A stretch of DNA of 29,090 nt from a virus. Location of the stretch: IMG/VR virus record IMGVR_UViG_3300013006_002399, positions 1-29,090 of that record; one strand, given 5' to 3'. The position numbers were made by a program, and so were the translations under genes. Shown here one piece after another: positions 1 through 7,449 of this stretch. Positions within the stretch are counted from its first letter, which is position 1, and every line of letters begins with the position of its first letter. The notes under the pieces are model-generated. The model saw only the letters and a list, made by a program, of their open reading frames with translations. It searched no databases and had not been told where the DNA came from.

Positions 1-1113
1 ATGTCGATTTCGGTGTATCAGTTGCCGTCTGGCAAGTGGCGTGCAGATGTGAGTGTCAAGACACTCAGACGATCCAAAGTTGAAAGGTTGAAGTCCAAGG
101 CCAATGCCTGGGCGAGGATGACCGAGGCAGATCTTACTCGGGAACTGGCCACGATCAATGCGATGCGACCAGGTAATCAGGTGGTATGTCTCGATTATGC
201 CATTGAGCGGTATTCAATCGAAAGATCGCCAAAAAAAGCGACCTATGAAAATGAGCTTAAAAAGATCAAGGTCTTGAGGGAACGATTACCTCATCCTGAT
301 TGGCCAGTCGATCGGATCACCGGTGATCATTTATCAGCATGGCGGGATGATATGGTGGCGCATCATGCATGGACTCCCGGAACCGTGCTTCGCTATTTTA
401 GTCTGCTGTCGGCTATCTTTGAGTGGGCACGTAAGGATAAAAAGTGGGTCACGTACAATCCTTGCAAGGATGTCGAAAAGCCGCCTAAACCTGAGCATCG
501 TGATCGCCGGATCATTGGTGATGAGATTGAGGCGATCCTGGCTGCAGGAAAGTACCGGCTTGGATCGATACCGACGACGATGATGCATGAGGTTGTGCTT
601 GCATGGCTTATAGGGATCTCATGTGGGATGCGTGTAAGTGAGATCATCAGGCGCAAGCGAGGCGAAGTCGATGTCGTAAACTGTAGTGTCAGAATCCCGA
701 ACACCAAAAACGGTTTTCCTCGGCTGGTGCCGATCGATGGTGTAGCTGTGAAGCTCTGGACTATTGCGTTGATGATGCATCCCAAGAGCGATAAGGTATT
801 CAGCGTGAGTGAGACAACGAGATACGCGACCTGGTATAGAATTCGGGAAGATGCTGGTCTTGGAAATGCTGATCTTAAATTCCATGATTCACGGCACGAA
901 GCCGCGAGCCAGTTGGCCAAGAAGATGGGCGCGTTGCCGTTGGCCAAGGTCTTCGGCTGGCGAGATCTGAATTTTGCGCTTACTTACTACAATCCGACTC
1001 ATGACGAGTTGCTGGATTATTTATATGGCCGTGTGGATTCTACTCAAGTGAATGATGGTCATGTCAGGCCGAAGGGAATGGAGCGTGTAAGAGATACTAT
1101 GATCCGGGGATAA
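1..1113 (+). CDS. int: Phage tyrosine integrase
   Basis: Site-specific recombinase that would integrate and, with an excisionase, excise the prophage. An N-terminal Arm/core-binding part (about residues 60-155) is followed by the catalytic domain. Visible catalytic residues are R211 (GMRVSEI), K236 (TKNG), H295 and R298 (HDSRHEA), W320 in the His/Trp position (FGW), and the nucleophile Y329 or Y330 (TYYNPT). At 370 aa it has a normal length for P2-like integrases. The ATG is at the first base of the window, so an upstream start and the ribosome site cannot be checked, and attL should lie just outside. It converges on the early operon and ends in a terminator. The family is certain; the attachment site is unknown. 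Confidence 0.93.
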   Translation: MSISVYQLPSGKWRADVSVKTLRRSKVERLKSKANAWARMTEADLTRELATINAMRPGNQVVCLDYAIERYSIERSPKKATYENELKKIKVLRERLPHPDWPVDRITGDHLSAWRDDMVAHHAWTPGTVLRYFSLLSAIFEWARKDKKWVTYNPCKDVEKPPKPEHRDRRIIGDEIEAILAAGKYRLGSIPTTMMHEVVLAWLIGISCGMRVSEIIRRKRGEVDVVNCSVRIPNTKNGFPRLVPIDGVAVKLWTIALMMHPKSDKVFSVSETTRYATWYRIREDAGLGNADLKFHDSRHEAASQLAKKMGALPLAKVFGWRDLNFALTYYNPTHDELLDYLYGRVDSTQVNDGHVRPKGMERVRDTMIRG

Positions 1114-1149
1114 AACAAAGCGTCACAACATGTGGCGCTTTTGTTTTTA
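1112..1149 (+). terminator. Rho-independent terminator of int
   Basis: Just after the int stop, AAAGCGTCAC and GTGGCGCTTT form a 10-bp stem (one G-U wobble when read as + strand RNA) around the loop AACAT, followed by TTGTTTTTAT. The upstream AAAAC also allows some termination of the opposing early operon. Confidence 0.8.
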
Positions 1150-1156
1150 TCATTGC

Positions 1157-1486
1157 TTAGTGTTTAGGTGGGGATGGTGATCGGGTGATTACGGGTTTGG
1201 TTGGGTCAAAGGTGGATTTGTCGATGGACATGGCCCACTCGATGACCTCGCTGGCTCGCCAGCGCTGTGCATAGCGTTCACCGGATTTGTCTGTGGGTAT
1301 TGGACGCACAGGCGGGAAATGGGTGTTTGTAATAACATTTTTTCGGACGTATTCGGGTGCGAGTCTAAGGTAGTCGGCGATCTGATCGTGTGTCCATAGC
1401 TGCATGGAGACTGGAAGGTCTGTCGCTGCGGATTTAGATTTCATTTCCTTGAGCAGATCTTTCATGAGCGTGGCAAATTCGTTCAT
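1157..1486 (-). CDS. Excisionase-like helix-turn-helix protein
   Basis: A 109-aa protein starting at the ATG that overlaps the stop of the primase gene (ATGA). GGAGA lies 6 bases upstream, which favours this start over a longer frame from 1522. The N-terminal part is a charged helix. Residues about 32-90 look like a winged helix-turn-helix of the excisionase/AlpA kind: a hinge (HDQIADYLRL, then PEYVRKNV), a basic wing and a closing tryptophan helix (WRASEVIEWAMS). It is the last gene of the early operon and faces the integrase, which fits a recombination directionality factor. The role is inferred from position and fold. Other HTH roles are possible. Confidence 0.6.
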   Translation of the reverse strand: MNEFATLMKDLLKEMKSKSAATDLPVSMQLWTHDQIADYLRLAPEYVRKNVITNTHFPPVRPIPTDKSGERYAQRWRASEVIEWAMSIDKSTFDPTKPVITRSPSPPKH

Positions 1487-4146
1487 GCGCGTTCTCCTTT
1501 TGGCTTCTCGAAGATCCAGCATTTGACGATCTTCTCGTCTACCGTCGTGGATCGGATGGCACTGCGTACGGACTTGTTGGATTCGACAAATTTTCGAGAG
1601 ACGCTGCCGGGCAGTAGTCGCTTCATCAAGGTGATGTCGGGCAACTGCTGGCGGTGGTCGGCGGCGAATTTGTAGAAGTCGTTGAGGTTGATGGCGATAT
1701 TGTTGTGGACTGGCGAGTGATGGTTGATCGGGGTATCGCGCAGCGTGGTGAGATACTCGTAGACGTCCCAGAATTGGCTGACTTGAGGGTGATCAGCACT
1801 CAGACGAGCGACTCGTTCTTGAGCCATACGCTTGAGCAGGTCTGTGGCCTCAATGACGTGATCAAGGTCGATATAGCCATCGAATACATGCTTGGCCAAG
1901 GATTCAACCAAAGCGGCGACCTGTGCGTGGCAGAGCGCGATACGGGTATGGGTGATACCGCTAGCATGGTAGCTGGCCTCGATCTCTCTGATCTTGGCCG
2001 AGTAGGACTCTAGTATGGCGGATTCATGGCGCAGGCAATGAGCCATGAAGGTGCTGGCGCTCTCAAGAGGGATTCGATCAAGCTCATCGACGATGGCCTT
2101 GGTTTCTAGGGTCTGGCCACCTCGATCCATGCTGATATGAAGTGTACGTGTCAGGATGGCTTCACTTGCCTGAATGGTGGAGTTCTGGCTGATGAGGATG
2201 GAGCCGCGAAACGGCGGCTCATAAGTATCGTTACCTGAGTTCTTGTTGCCGCGTGTGCGGATCGGTCGACCGTTGAAAGCGTCTTTCAGAATATCCCAGT
2301 CAAAGCGTTGTTTATCGCCGTCGTCCTCTTTGTCCCCCTCGATCAGTGCAACGGGTAAATTGGATACCTGAGCGAAGTTGCGCCACATGCCGACGGCCGT
2401 GGATTTGTTCGGGTTGAATCCCTCGTAGTCGGAGCGTCCGGACAGACGCCACGCAAACTCGATCAGGCGTGACTTACCGGCTCCGGGCTGACCAACGATC
2501 TCAAGGAAGGGGTAGGAGCTGTCGAGTGCGCGGATCTGCTCGGCAAAATAGCTGCCCATCCACCATGCCAATGTGATGAGGCCCTTGGGGCCACGAACTC
2601 GCCAGTATTTGGGGTACCAAGAGACGTCGAGCTTGCCCGTACTGACATTAATCTCGGGTTTGCTGGCCAGTGACTTGGCCTCGATGCGGCCGAGTTTGAA
2701 ATAGTCGTGCTCGTTGAGCTGGATCGATTGGCCGTTGAAGAAAGCGACCTTGTTGAAGAAATAGGCTTTGTGATCCTTGCTGTAGCCGATGAAGTCGATA
2801 GTCTGGACTTCGCGGAGGCCTTCGATGGAGTTCTTGAGGCAGTAGTCGAGCTGTGCCGGCGAGCCAGTCCAGAGGATGCCGGGGAAGATTGAGAGCAGGC
2901 GCGGCTTGAACTTGCCGACGGATGCGATCTGGTCACCAGTGAACGTGGATTTGGCTTCGCCTGCAGGCGTGGCTACCCGGATGAAGTACCAGGACTCGTC
3001 GGTCGCGGCACTGCGCTGGAAGTACAGCGGCTCGATGTAGGCATTGCAGATCTCAGCTATAGCTGAGCAGTTGCGTAGTGCCTGATGGCGTAGCTCTACT
3101 TCGTCGAGTTTCATATCGTCCTCGAGGCGCTCCATAGCCTTGTGGAATTTGTCCATGTCGAGATTGAACCAGTAGAGCCGCATGCGGTGATAGAACGGAA
3201 AGGATTTGCGCATGCCGTCTTTGTGGTTGTAGATCAGGAGGCCTGCGGCCTCTGCCGATGGTGCGATGAGCAATTGGCCGTAATAGCGGTATAGGTCGAG
3301 ATGGTCTTTATCCAGACGCTTACGCTCGTGTAGGTCGTTCCAGTCGATCTTTGTGGTGGCATTGCGCGGTGGCTGGGCGGCGGTGCTATCCCAGCCGGCT
3401 TTGGTGGCCATGTCATGGAATTTGAGCGTATGGATGTGACCGGCTTTATCGTTGTCAAAGGCCCAGACCAGTCGTGGGCGTATCTCGCCGGCTTTCTTGC
3501 ACTCTTCAAACAGGGCATCTAGGCCAGCAGTGGGGTAATTGGTGCAGGACAGGCAACTGACTGCGCAGATGCCATGCATGGCCAGCCCGATGGCATCAAA
3601 AATACCCTCGGTGATCCAGATCTCGGTGTGATCCATGAGATTGAGCCACGGTGGCACCCACCAGACGCCGATCGTGCCGGCTTTGGCGCCGTAATTGAAT
3701 CGGGCTTTGTCTTTGCCGAATCGCTCCGGACGATCAATCAGGCGCTCCCAGTGGTCGCCATTGGATAGCTTGAATCGGACAGTGGCACTGCTCAAGCCGT
3801 CTTTCTTGTAGACCTCTTGGGTATAGCAGCCTTGTAGCTGTGCCAGATCGAAGCCGCGCCCCATCGCCAGATAGGCGTCTGCGGCGGCGTGAGGGCTTTT
3901 CTCAGTCTGCGGGTGGTATTCGGACCAATTCTTGAAGAGATCTTCGAACAGGTCGCGGACGTGGGCTGAATAGCCGCATTTGTTGATCCGATCACAGGTG
4001 ACAACACGCGGGTTTAGTGCGTGGGTCCAGAGTGATTTTTTGCTGCAGTGAGGGCAGATGCCCTCACGCAGCCACTCGCCGCGCTCCTTGAACGAAAACT
4101 CGGACATGAGTCGACCGTAAATACGGTCGGAGAGACTCTGTAGCAT
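1483..4146 (-). CDS. TOPRIM primase / DUF927-like helicase
   Basis: An 887-aa replication protein likely to prime and unwind phage DNA. The N-terminus has a zinc-binding cluster (C31, C34, C51, C57). A TOPRIM domain follows, with the catalytic Glu in ITEGIFDAIG (E180) and the acidic motif FDNDKAG (231-233). The C-terminal half is a P-loop ATPase with Walker A GQPGAGKS (552-559) and a Walker B-like LIEGDKEDD near 610. This is the layout of P4 alpha-like and DUF927-type phage primase-helicases, and it replaces P2 gene A. The start is an ATG 4 bases after the upstream gene, with GGACG as ribosome site. It overlaps the excisionase-like gene by 4 bases, so translation is probably coupled. No origin was recognised. 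Confidence 0.85.
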   Translation of the reverse strand: MLQSLSDRIYGRLMSEFSFKERGEWLREGICPHCSKKSLWTHALNPRVVTCDRINKCGYSAHVRDLFEDLFKNWSEYHPQTEKSPHAAADAYLAMGRGFDLAQLQGCYTQEVYKKDGLSSATVRFKLSNGDHWERLIDRPERFGKDKARFNYGAKAGTIGVWWVPPWLNLMDHTEIWITEGIFDAIGLAMHGICAVSCLSCTNYPTAGLDALFEECKKAGEIRPRLVWAFDNDKAGHIHTLKFHDMATKAGWDSTAAQPPRNATTKIDWNDLHERKRLDKDHLDLYRYYGQLLIAPSAEAAGLLIYNHKDGMRKSFPFYHRMRLYWFNLDMDKFHKAMERLEDDMKLDEVELRHQALRNCSAIAEICNAYIEPLYFQRSAATDESWYFIRVATPAGEAKSTFTGDQIASVGKFKPRLLSIFPGILWTGSPAQLDYCLKNSIEGLREVQTIDFIGYSKDHKAYFFNKVAFFNGQSIQLNEHDYFKLGRIEAKSLASKPEINVSTGKLDVSWYPKYWRVRGPKGLITLAWWMGSYFAEQIRALDSSYPFLEIVGQPGAGKSRLIEFAWRLSGRSDYEGFNPNKSTAVGMWRNFAQVSNLPVALIEGDKEDDGDKQRFDWDILKDAFNGRPIRTRGNKNSGNDTYEPPFRGSILISQNSTIQASEAILTRTLHISMDRGGQTLETKAIVDELDRIPLESASTFMAHCLRHESAILESYSAKIREIEASYHASGITHTRIALCHAQVAALVESLAKHVFDGYIDLDHVIEATDLLKRMAQERVARLSADHPQVSQFWDVYEYLTTLRDTPINHHSPVHNNIAINLNDFYKFAADHRQQLPDITLMKRLLPGSVSRKFVESNKSVRSAIRSTTVDEKIVKCWIFEKPKGERA

Positions 4147-4149
4147 GAA

Positions 4150-4512
4150 TTAACGTCCTGAGCGGGATTTTGCTGGGAAGTTGGGTACTGGTGATGGCTC
4201 GGCGTAGATGGATGGCACTAGCTGGAGGATGTCCGCTACAGAGAAATAGCGTCTGTGGCGGGTCTTGAGGTCGTGGATCACGATCAGATGGCTATTGGAC
4301 TGGTCGATCTGGACGTGTCCGCAGCCGGTGGTGCTGGCGTCGTACCATGCGACGGCATTGGCGACGTCGATGGGATCCTGATGGGTGTCGTGAGTGACTG
4401 TCTGGACGATATGGCTCTTGGTATTAAGGCCTTCGTCTGTGTGGTCGATCTGATACTGCTCGCGAATCTGTGTGATGACATTGTCGAAGCGGTTTTCGTG
4501 TGGCTGTGGCAT
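4150..4512 (-). CDS. Hypothetical early protein
   Basis: A 120-aa soluble protein with AAGGACC before its ATG, placed between the Ogr-like gene and the primase in one tight operon. It is rich in His, Asp and Thr, with the short motif HDLKTRHRRYFSV in the second half and a basic C-terminal tail. I do not recognise the family. Its position suggests a role in replication or its control, which is only inference. Confidence 0.7.
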   Translation of the reverse strand: MPQPHENRFDNVITQIREQYQIDHTDEGLNTKSHIVQTVTHDTHQDPIDVANAVAWYDASTTGCGHVQIDQSNSHLIVIHDLKTRHRRYFSVADILQLVPSIYAEPSPVPNFPAKSRSGR

Positions 4513-4535
4513 GGCTTTAGGTCCTTCGTGGCGGG

Positions 4536-4760
4536 TTATTGAGGGAGTAATTCCAACTGCTGGGCGATTTCAGGCGCACGCAGTCGGCTGTTAGATCCGA
4601 GCTGATAGGAGATCTCGAGATTCACATGGAATCTGGCACCGCATTGCACGTTGGTGCATTGGGCGTAGAAAGTGGTGAGGAGAGGTGAGCAGGCCTTGCG
4701 GCAGCTCGTGTTAGTCCGTGTATGGCAGTAAGGACATAGAACGCTGATCGACTTGCTCAT
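4536..4760 (-). CDS. ogr: Ogr/Delta-like zinc-finger late activator
   Basis: A 74-aa protein with the zinc-finger signature of the Ogr/Delta family: C9-x2-C12 and C35-x4-C40, with the typical CTNVQCGARFHVNLEIS stretch that resembles P2 Ogr around its second cysteine pair. These proteins bind upstream of late promoters and contact the RNA polymerase alpha subunit to switch on capsid, tail and lysis genes. The start has a clear GGGAGAG ribosome site. In P2, ogr lies behind gene D at the end of the tail operon. Here it sits inside the early operon, so early transcription would directly produce the late activator. The family call is strong; the regulatory consequence is inference. Confidence 0.85.
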   Translation of the reverse strand: MSKSISVLCPYCHTRTNTSCRKACSPLLTTFYAQCTNVQCGARFHVNLEISYQLGSNSRLRAPEIAQQLELLPQ

Positions 4761-4790
4761 GATCTCTCCCTTGATCGGATGGGTGAAAAA

Positions 4791-5003
4791 TCAGTGGTGG
4801 CGCGGGCGAGGGCGGTAGTACGCCTTGCCTCGTCCGTCTCGGCCCATGCGGCGGGCCGATTCCTCTAGAGACTGTGTGACTAGGGTCTGGGCGCAGACAT
4901 CGACAGATGGCTGGCCTAGGTGGATCGTGGCTTGTTCGAGGAGGGCGTACTCGTCTGAGGAGAGGTCGATCTCATACGTGGTCACGCGTGAAGTTATAGG
5001 CAT
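4791..5003 (-). CDS. Small hypothetical early protein
   Basis: A 70-aa protein with a Thr/Glu/Asp N-terminal strand, a helical middle (DEYALLEQATIHLG) and a basic tail rich in Arg and His. The size and the strand-helix-helix pattern resemble ribbon-helix-helix proteins, like its two upstream neighbours, but the match is weak. It starts 10 bases after the upstream stop. The function is unknown. Confidence 0.6.
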   Translation of the reverse strand: MPITSRVTTYEIDLSSDEYALLEQATIHLGQPSVDVCAQTLVTQSLEESARRMGRDGRGKAYYRPRPRHH

Positions 5004-5012
5004 GACAGGGCT

Positions 5013-5234
5013 CTACTGTTGCTTACGCGCTGCTGGGAAAGAGAGCGCGAGCTGAATATCCTGAGCTGGCATCGGCGTGATGGAATCGACGGCTGACTGC
5101 ATGGCGAGCTCGCGCAGGAGTACTGCGGGCTCTATGCCCTTGTAATTGGCTATCGACTGGATCACGTCGTCCTCGTACTGGTCGAGATTGACCGTGATGC
5201 GGTGGATGCGGACGCGGTTTGGGTCAGGATACAT
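5013..5234 (-). CDS. Ribbon-helix-helix-like protein
   Basis: A 73-aa protein with a short basic strand (NRVRIHRITVNL) followed by two helices (QYEDDVIQSIANYKG and PAVLLRELAMQSA), the outline of a MetJ/Arc-type DNA-binding dimer. The ribosome site GGAGAG lies before the ATG, and the start overlaps the end of the upstream gene by 11 bases. It may be a Cox-like early regulator. The fold is inferred from pattern only. Confidence 0.65.
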   Translation of the reverse strand: MYPDPNRVRIHRITVNLDQYEDDVIQSIANYKGIEPAVLLRELAMQSAVDSITPMPAQDIQLALSFPAARKQQ

Positions 5235-5415
5235 GCTGGCTCTCCGCGTGCACTGGCTGCTCTACCCAGCTATCAAATGAGTCTGCAATAAACTGGCGGA
5301 GGATCTCTGCGCTTGAGATCGCGCGCTTGGCGGCCTCTACGCGGACTTTGCGAGCGATTTCAGGCGCTACGCGTGTCTGCAAAAGAGACAATTCGGCATC
5401 ATTTTGTTCGGTCAT
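5224..5415 (-). CDS. Arc-like ribbon-helix-helix protein, first early gene
   Basis: A 63-aa protein and first gene of the minus-strand early operon. LSLLQTRVAPEIARKVRVEAAKRAISSAEILRQF-type sequence (residues about 9-43) has the Arc/TraY pattern: a strand that would contact DNA, a first helix (PEIARKVRVEAAKR) and a second helix (SAEILRQFIADSF). It lies directly behind the predicted early promoter and the 17-bp dyad. It is a good candidate for the Cro/Cox-like counterpart of the repressor, but its target is unknown. Confidence 0.7.
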   Translation of the reverse strand: MTEQNDAELSLLQTRVAPEIARKVRVEAAKRAISSAEILRQFIADSFDSWVEQPVHAESQHVS

Positions 5416-5448
5416 TGGTCGTGGCCTATGGTGAGATGGTGTAAATTA

Positions 5449-5465
5449 ATCAGTACATCACTGAT
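5449..5465. promoter_or_regulatory. Predicted operator dyad in the genetic switch
   Basis: ATCAGT-ACATC-ACTGAT is a perfect 6-5-6 inverted repeat. It covers the predicted start point of the minus-strand early promoter, so a bound repressor would block early transcription. The divergent XRE repressor gene is the natural candidate to bind it. Confidence 0.6.
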
Positions 5466-5471
5466 GAAATG

Positions 5472-5500
5472 ATCATACTTTGCTTTTGAATAGTATGCAA
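5472..5500 (-). promoter_or_regulatory. Predicted early promoter
   Basis: On the minus strand TTGCAT (5500-5495) and TATGAT (5477-5472) are separated by exactly 17 bases, a strong sigma70-type match. It reads into the RHH, Ogr-like and primase operon. The same DNA holds repeated TATGCA words (5493-5498 and 5509-5514), which may be further regulator contacts. Confidence 0.65.
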
Positions 5501-5509
5501 TGGATAACT

Positions 5510-5869
5510 ATGCAAATGAATAGTGAAATTGACGCTTCAGATATCGCTCGCGGGGAAAGACTCAAGCAGGAGCGCATCCGGCTGGGCTGGATACAGAAGG
5601 GAATCGCAGAAAAGGTAGGCCTTAGAGAGCTGGCATGGATCAACTATGAGAAGGGAAGGCGCGCGCCAGATCAGCGACTACTAGAACAGCTGCATGGACT
5701 GGGATTTGATGTGATGTATCTGGTCACTGGCGAGCGCGCTAATGAGTCCACATTGACTGAAGGTGAGCGAGAACTGATCTCAATTTGGCAGATAGTTGAT
5801 GATAAGCATCGTGATGGTTTTATTACTCTTGCTCGTACATATGCAAATATGCATACACGAACACTATAA
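5510..5869 (+). CDS. XRE-family repressor (cI/C-like)
   Basis: About 120 aa with a helix-turn-helix of the Cro/CI type in the first half (RLKQERIRLGWIQKGIAEKVG, then WINYEKGRRAPDQRLLEQL) and a short helical C-terminus that could make the dimer. It lacks a peptidase domain, so control by RecA-style self-cleavage is not expected, as in P2 C. It is divergent from the early operon across the operator region. Three ATGs (5495, 5510, 5516) are possible starts. I chose 5510 because GGA lies 5 bases before it, but no ribosome site is strong. It is the probable lysogeny repressor. Confidence 0.8.
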   Translation: MQMNSEIDASDIARGERLKQERIRLGWIQKGIAEKVGLRELAWINYEKGRRAPDQRLLEQLHGLGFDVMYLVTGERANESTLTEGERELISIWQIVDDKHRDGFITLARTYANMHTRTL

Positions 5870-5893
5870 GCCAGTTTTTAAAAGGAAATTTAT

Positions 5894-7360
5894 ATGTTAA
5901 CTCAGGAAGAATTAGACTCATTCAATCATCGTGTGCTCTTAAAAGCCAAAGAGGTAAGAGACTTAATAGGTGACAATAAAATAGATTCAATAAATTTTGA
6001 ATTTTCGTTTGTGCAGACGAGAATATTTAAACTTTGTAGTTATATATTGAAGTTGATAAGTGATGTGGGGTCATATTTTTCTCCTGATGATTTTATAAGA
6101 ATTTTGTCTGGTTTTGATGATATCATAGATGCATATAATTGGTACGTTGCTGAGTTTTTTGGAGATATTAATTCTGATCGAGTTAATGCGGATCAAATAT
6201 CTTTATTTGGTAGGCATCTTAATGAGGTTTCTCAAAGAGTGCTTGAAGAATTCTATTTTATTGCAATGAAATCACAAAATAGCTTAATTTTTAGTAAGGT
6301 TAGCAATATAGAGGAGTTAAATTCACATCTTAGAAATAAAATGAGTGAATTATTGGCTGAGTCTGAAAAATATCTGAGTTCTAGTGCTTCAAGGATGAAA
6401 GATGAAATTGGAATTTTTGTCGAGCATCATAATAATCTGATGAATAAAAAGTTTCTTGAAAATGAACGGATTTTCGATTCATTCAGTTCAAAATTTTTTA
6501 ACCAAAATGAAGAGTTGGGGAAATTAAAGAAAGATACTGATAAAAGGGTTGAAGAGGTTGTTAATAGTGTTGCTAGTGCAATAAGCCAAGAGACGGAGGT
6601 ACAGTTAACTTACTTAAAGTTAAGCGTATCTGAAGCGGATAGAAATCGGGAAAAGGCTAAAAAAATATTAGGGATTATTGGGAATTTAGGTTTGGCTGGA
6701 AGTTTTAGGAATATTGCTAGTAAAGAAGGACTGTCTGCATTCTTTATGCGTTCTTTAGCCATATTTGTTTTATTTATGGGCGTAATTTTTGCGATGTTGA
6801 ATGTTCTTGATTTCGTATTTCCAGATGTCATGCATCCATGGATAGTACATTTCTTTGAGGTACCATCTACAGTGCCAGGAGTTGTAACACAACCTAAGCC
6901 ATCTTTGACTGTTGCTGCGTCAATTGCTGCTAGTACCCCGAATATATGGGCAATGGTTTTTTTGCGTATCGCAACTGCTTTTATCATCATTGCACCTGCA
7001 CTCTATCTGGCAAAAGAGTCAGCACGTCATCGTCAAAATGCTGATCGAGCAAAGCGCATCGAGGCTGAACTGATATCTTTGCTTGCGTTCATTGAGGATA
7101 TGGATAAATGTGATCGTGACGAGGTACGTAAGAAGCTTAGTGACCGTTACTTTGTAGGGAATACAAATGATACGAAGTCTGATAAAGATACAGGGCTTCC
7201 TATCGAGTTTGTGCAGAAAACGATTGAAAAGATAGTCGATAAGAGTGTAGATGTCTTTGGCGAGGTGGTGAAGAAAAAGGTTGAAGGAAAAAATACTGAA
7301 AATAGTTCTGATGCTACAAGTGATAAAACTACTGAAGGTCAGGAAAGAGGAAATGGCTGA
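5894..7360 (+). CDS. Membrane-anchored coiled-coil protein, cassette gene 1
   Basis: A 488-aa protein I do not recognise. The first 280 residues are helical and charged, with coiled-coil character (about 140-260, for example ESEKYL and DTDKRVEEVVNSV). Two membrane segments follow (about 286-308 and 352-373), separated by a short Pro/Val-rich loop. The C-terminal part (375-488) is again charged and would lie on the same side as the N-terminus. AAAGGAAA is the ribosome site. The gene is much richer in AT than phage genes. It is followed after 89 bases by an alarmone-synthetase-like gene in the same direction, and no terminator separates them. It may be a membrane sensor or effector of a defence cassette, by inference only. 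Confidence 0.8.
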   Translation: MLTQEELDSFNHRVLLKAKEVRDLIGDNKIDSINFEFSFVQTRIFKLCSYILKLISDVGSYFSPDDFIRILSGFDDIIDAYNWYVAEFFGDINSDRVNADQISLFGRHLNEVSQRVLEEFYFIAMKSQNSLIFSKVSNIEELNSHLRNKMSELLAESEKYLSSSASRMKDEIGIFVEHHNNLMNKKFLENERIFDSFSSKFFNQNEELGKLKKDTDKRVEEVVNSVASAISQETEVQLTYLKLSVSEADRNREKAKKILGIIGNLGLAGSFRNIASKEGLSAFFMRSLAIFVLFMGVIFAMLNVLDFVFPDVMHPWIVHFFEVPSTVPGVVTQPKPSLTVAASIAASTPNIWAMVFLRIATAFIIIAPALYLAKESARHRQNADRAKRIEAELISLLAFIEDMDKCDRDEVRKKLSDRYFVGNTNDTKSDKDTGLPIEFVQKTIEKIVDKSVDVFGEVVKKKVEGKNTENSSDATSDKTTEGQERGNG

Positions 7361-7449
7361 ATTTTGTTCGAATTTCTCAGGATGTATCATTAAATCCGTA
7401 TGATGTTTCAACGTCGAGCGATTAACAAAGCTGTGAGGGAGAGTAAGGG

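Noticed and set aside
1654-2013. A 119-codon frame on the + strand inside the primase gene
   Set aside because: It is a shadow of the primase-helicase frame with repetitive Val/Asp composition.
5480-5509. TTG start of the repressor at 5480
   Set aside because: It would overlap the early promoter, has no ribosome site, and three ATGs follow within 36 bases.
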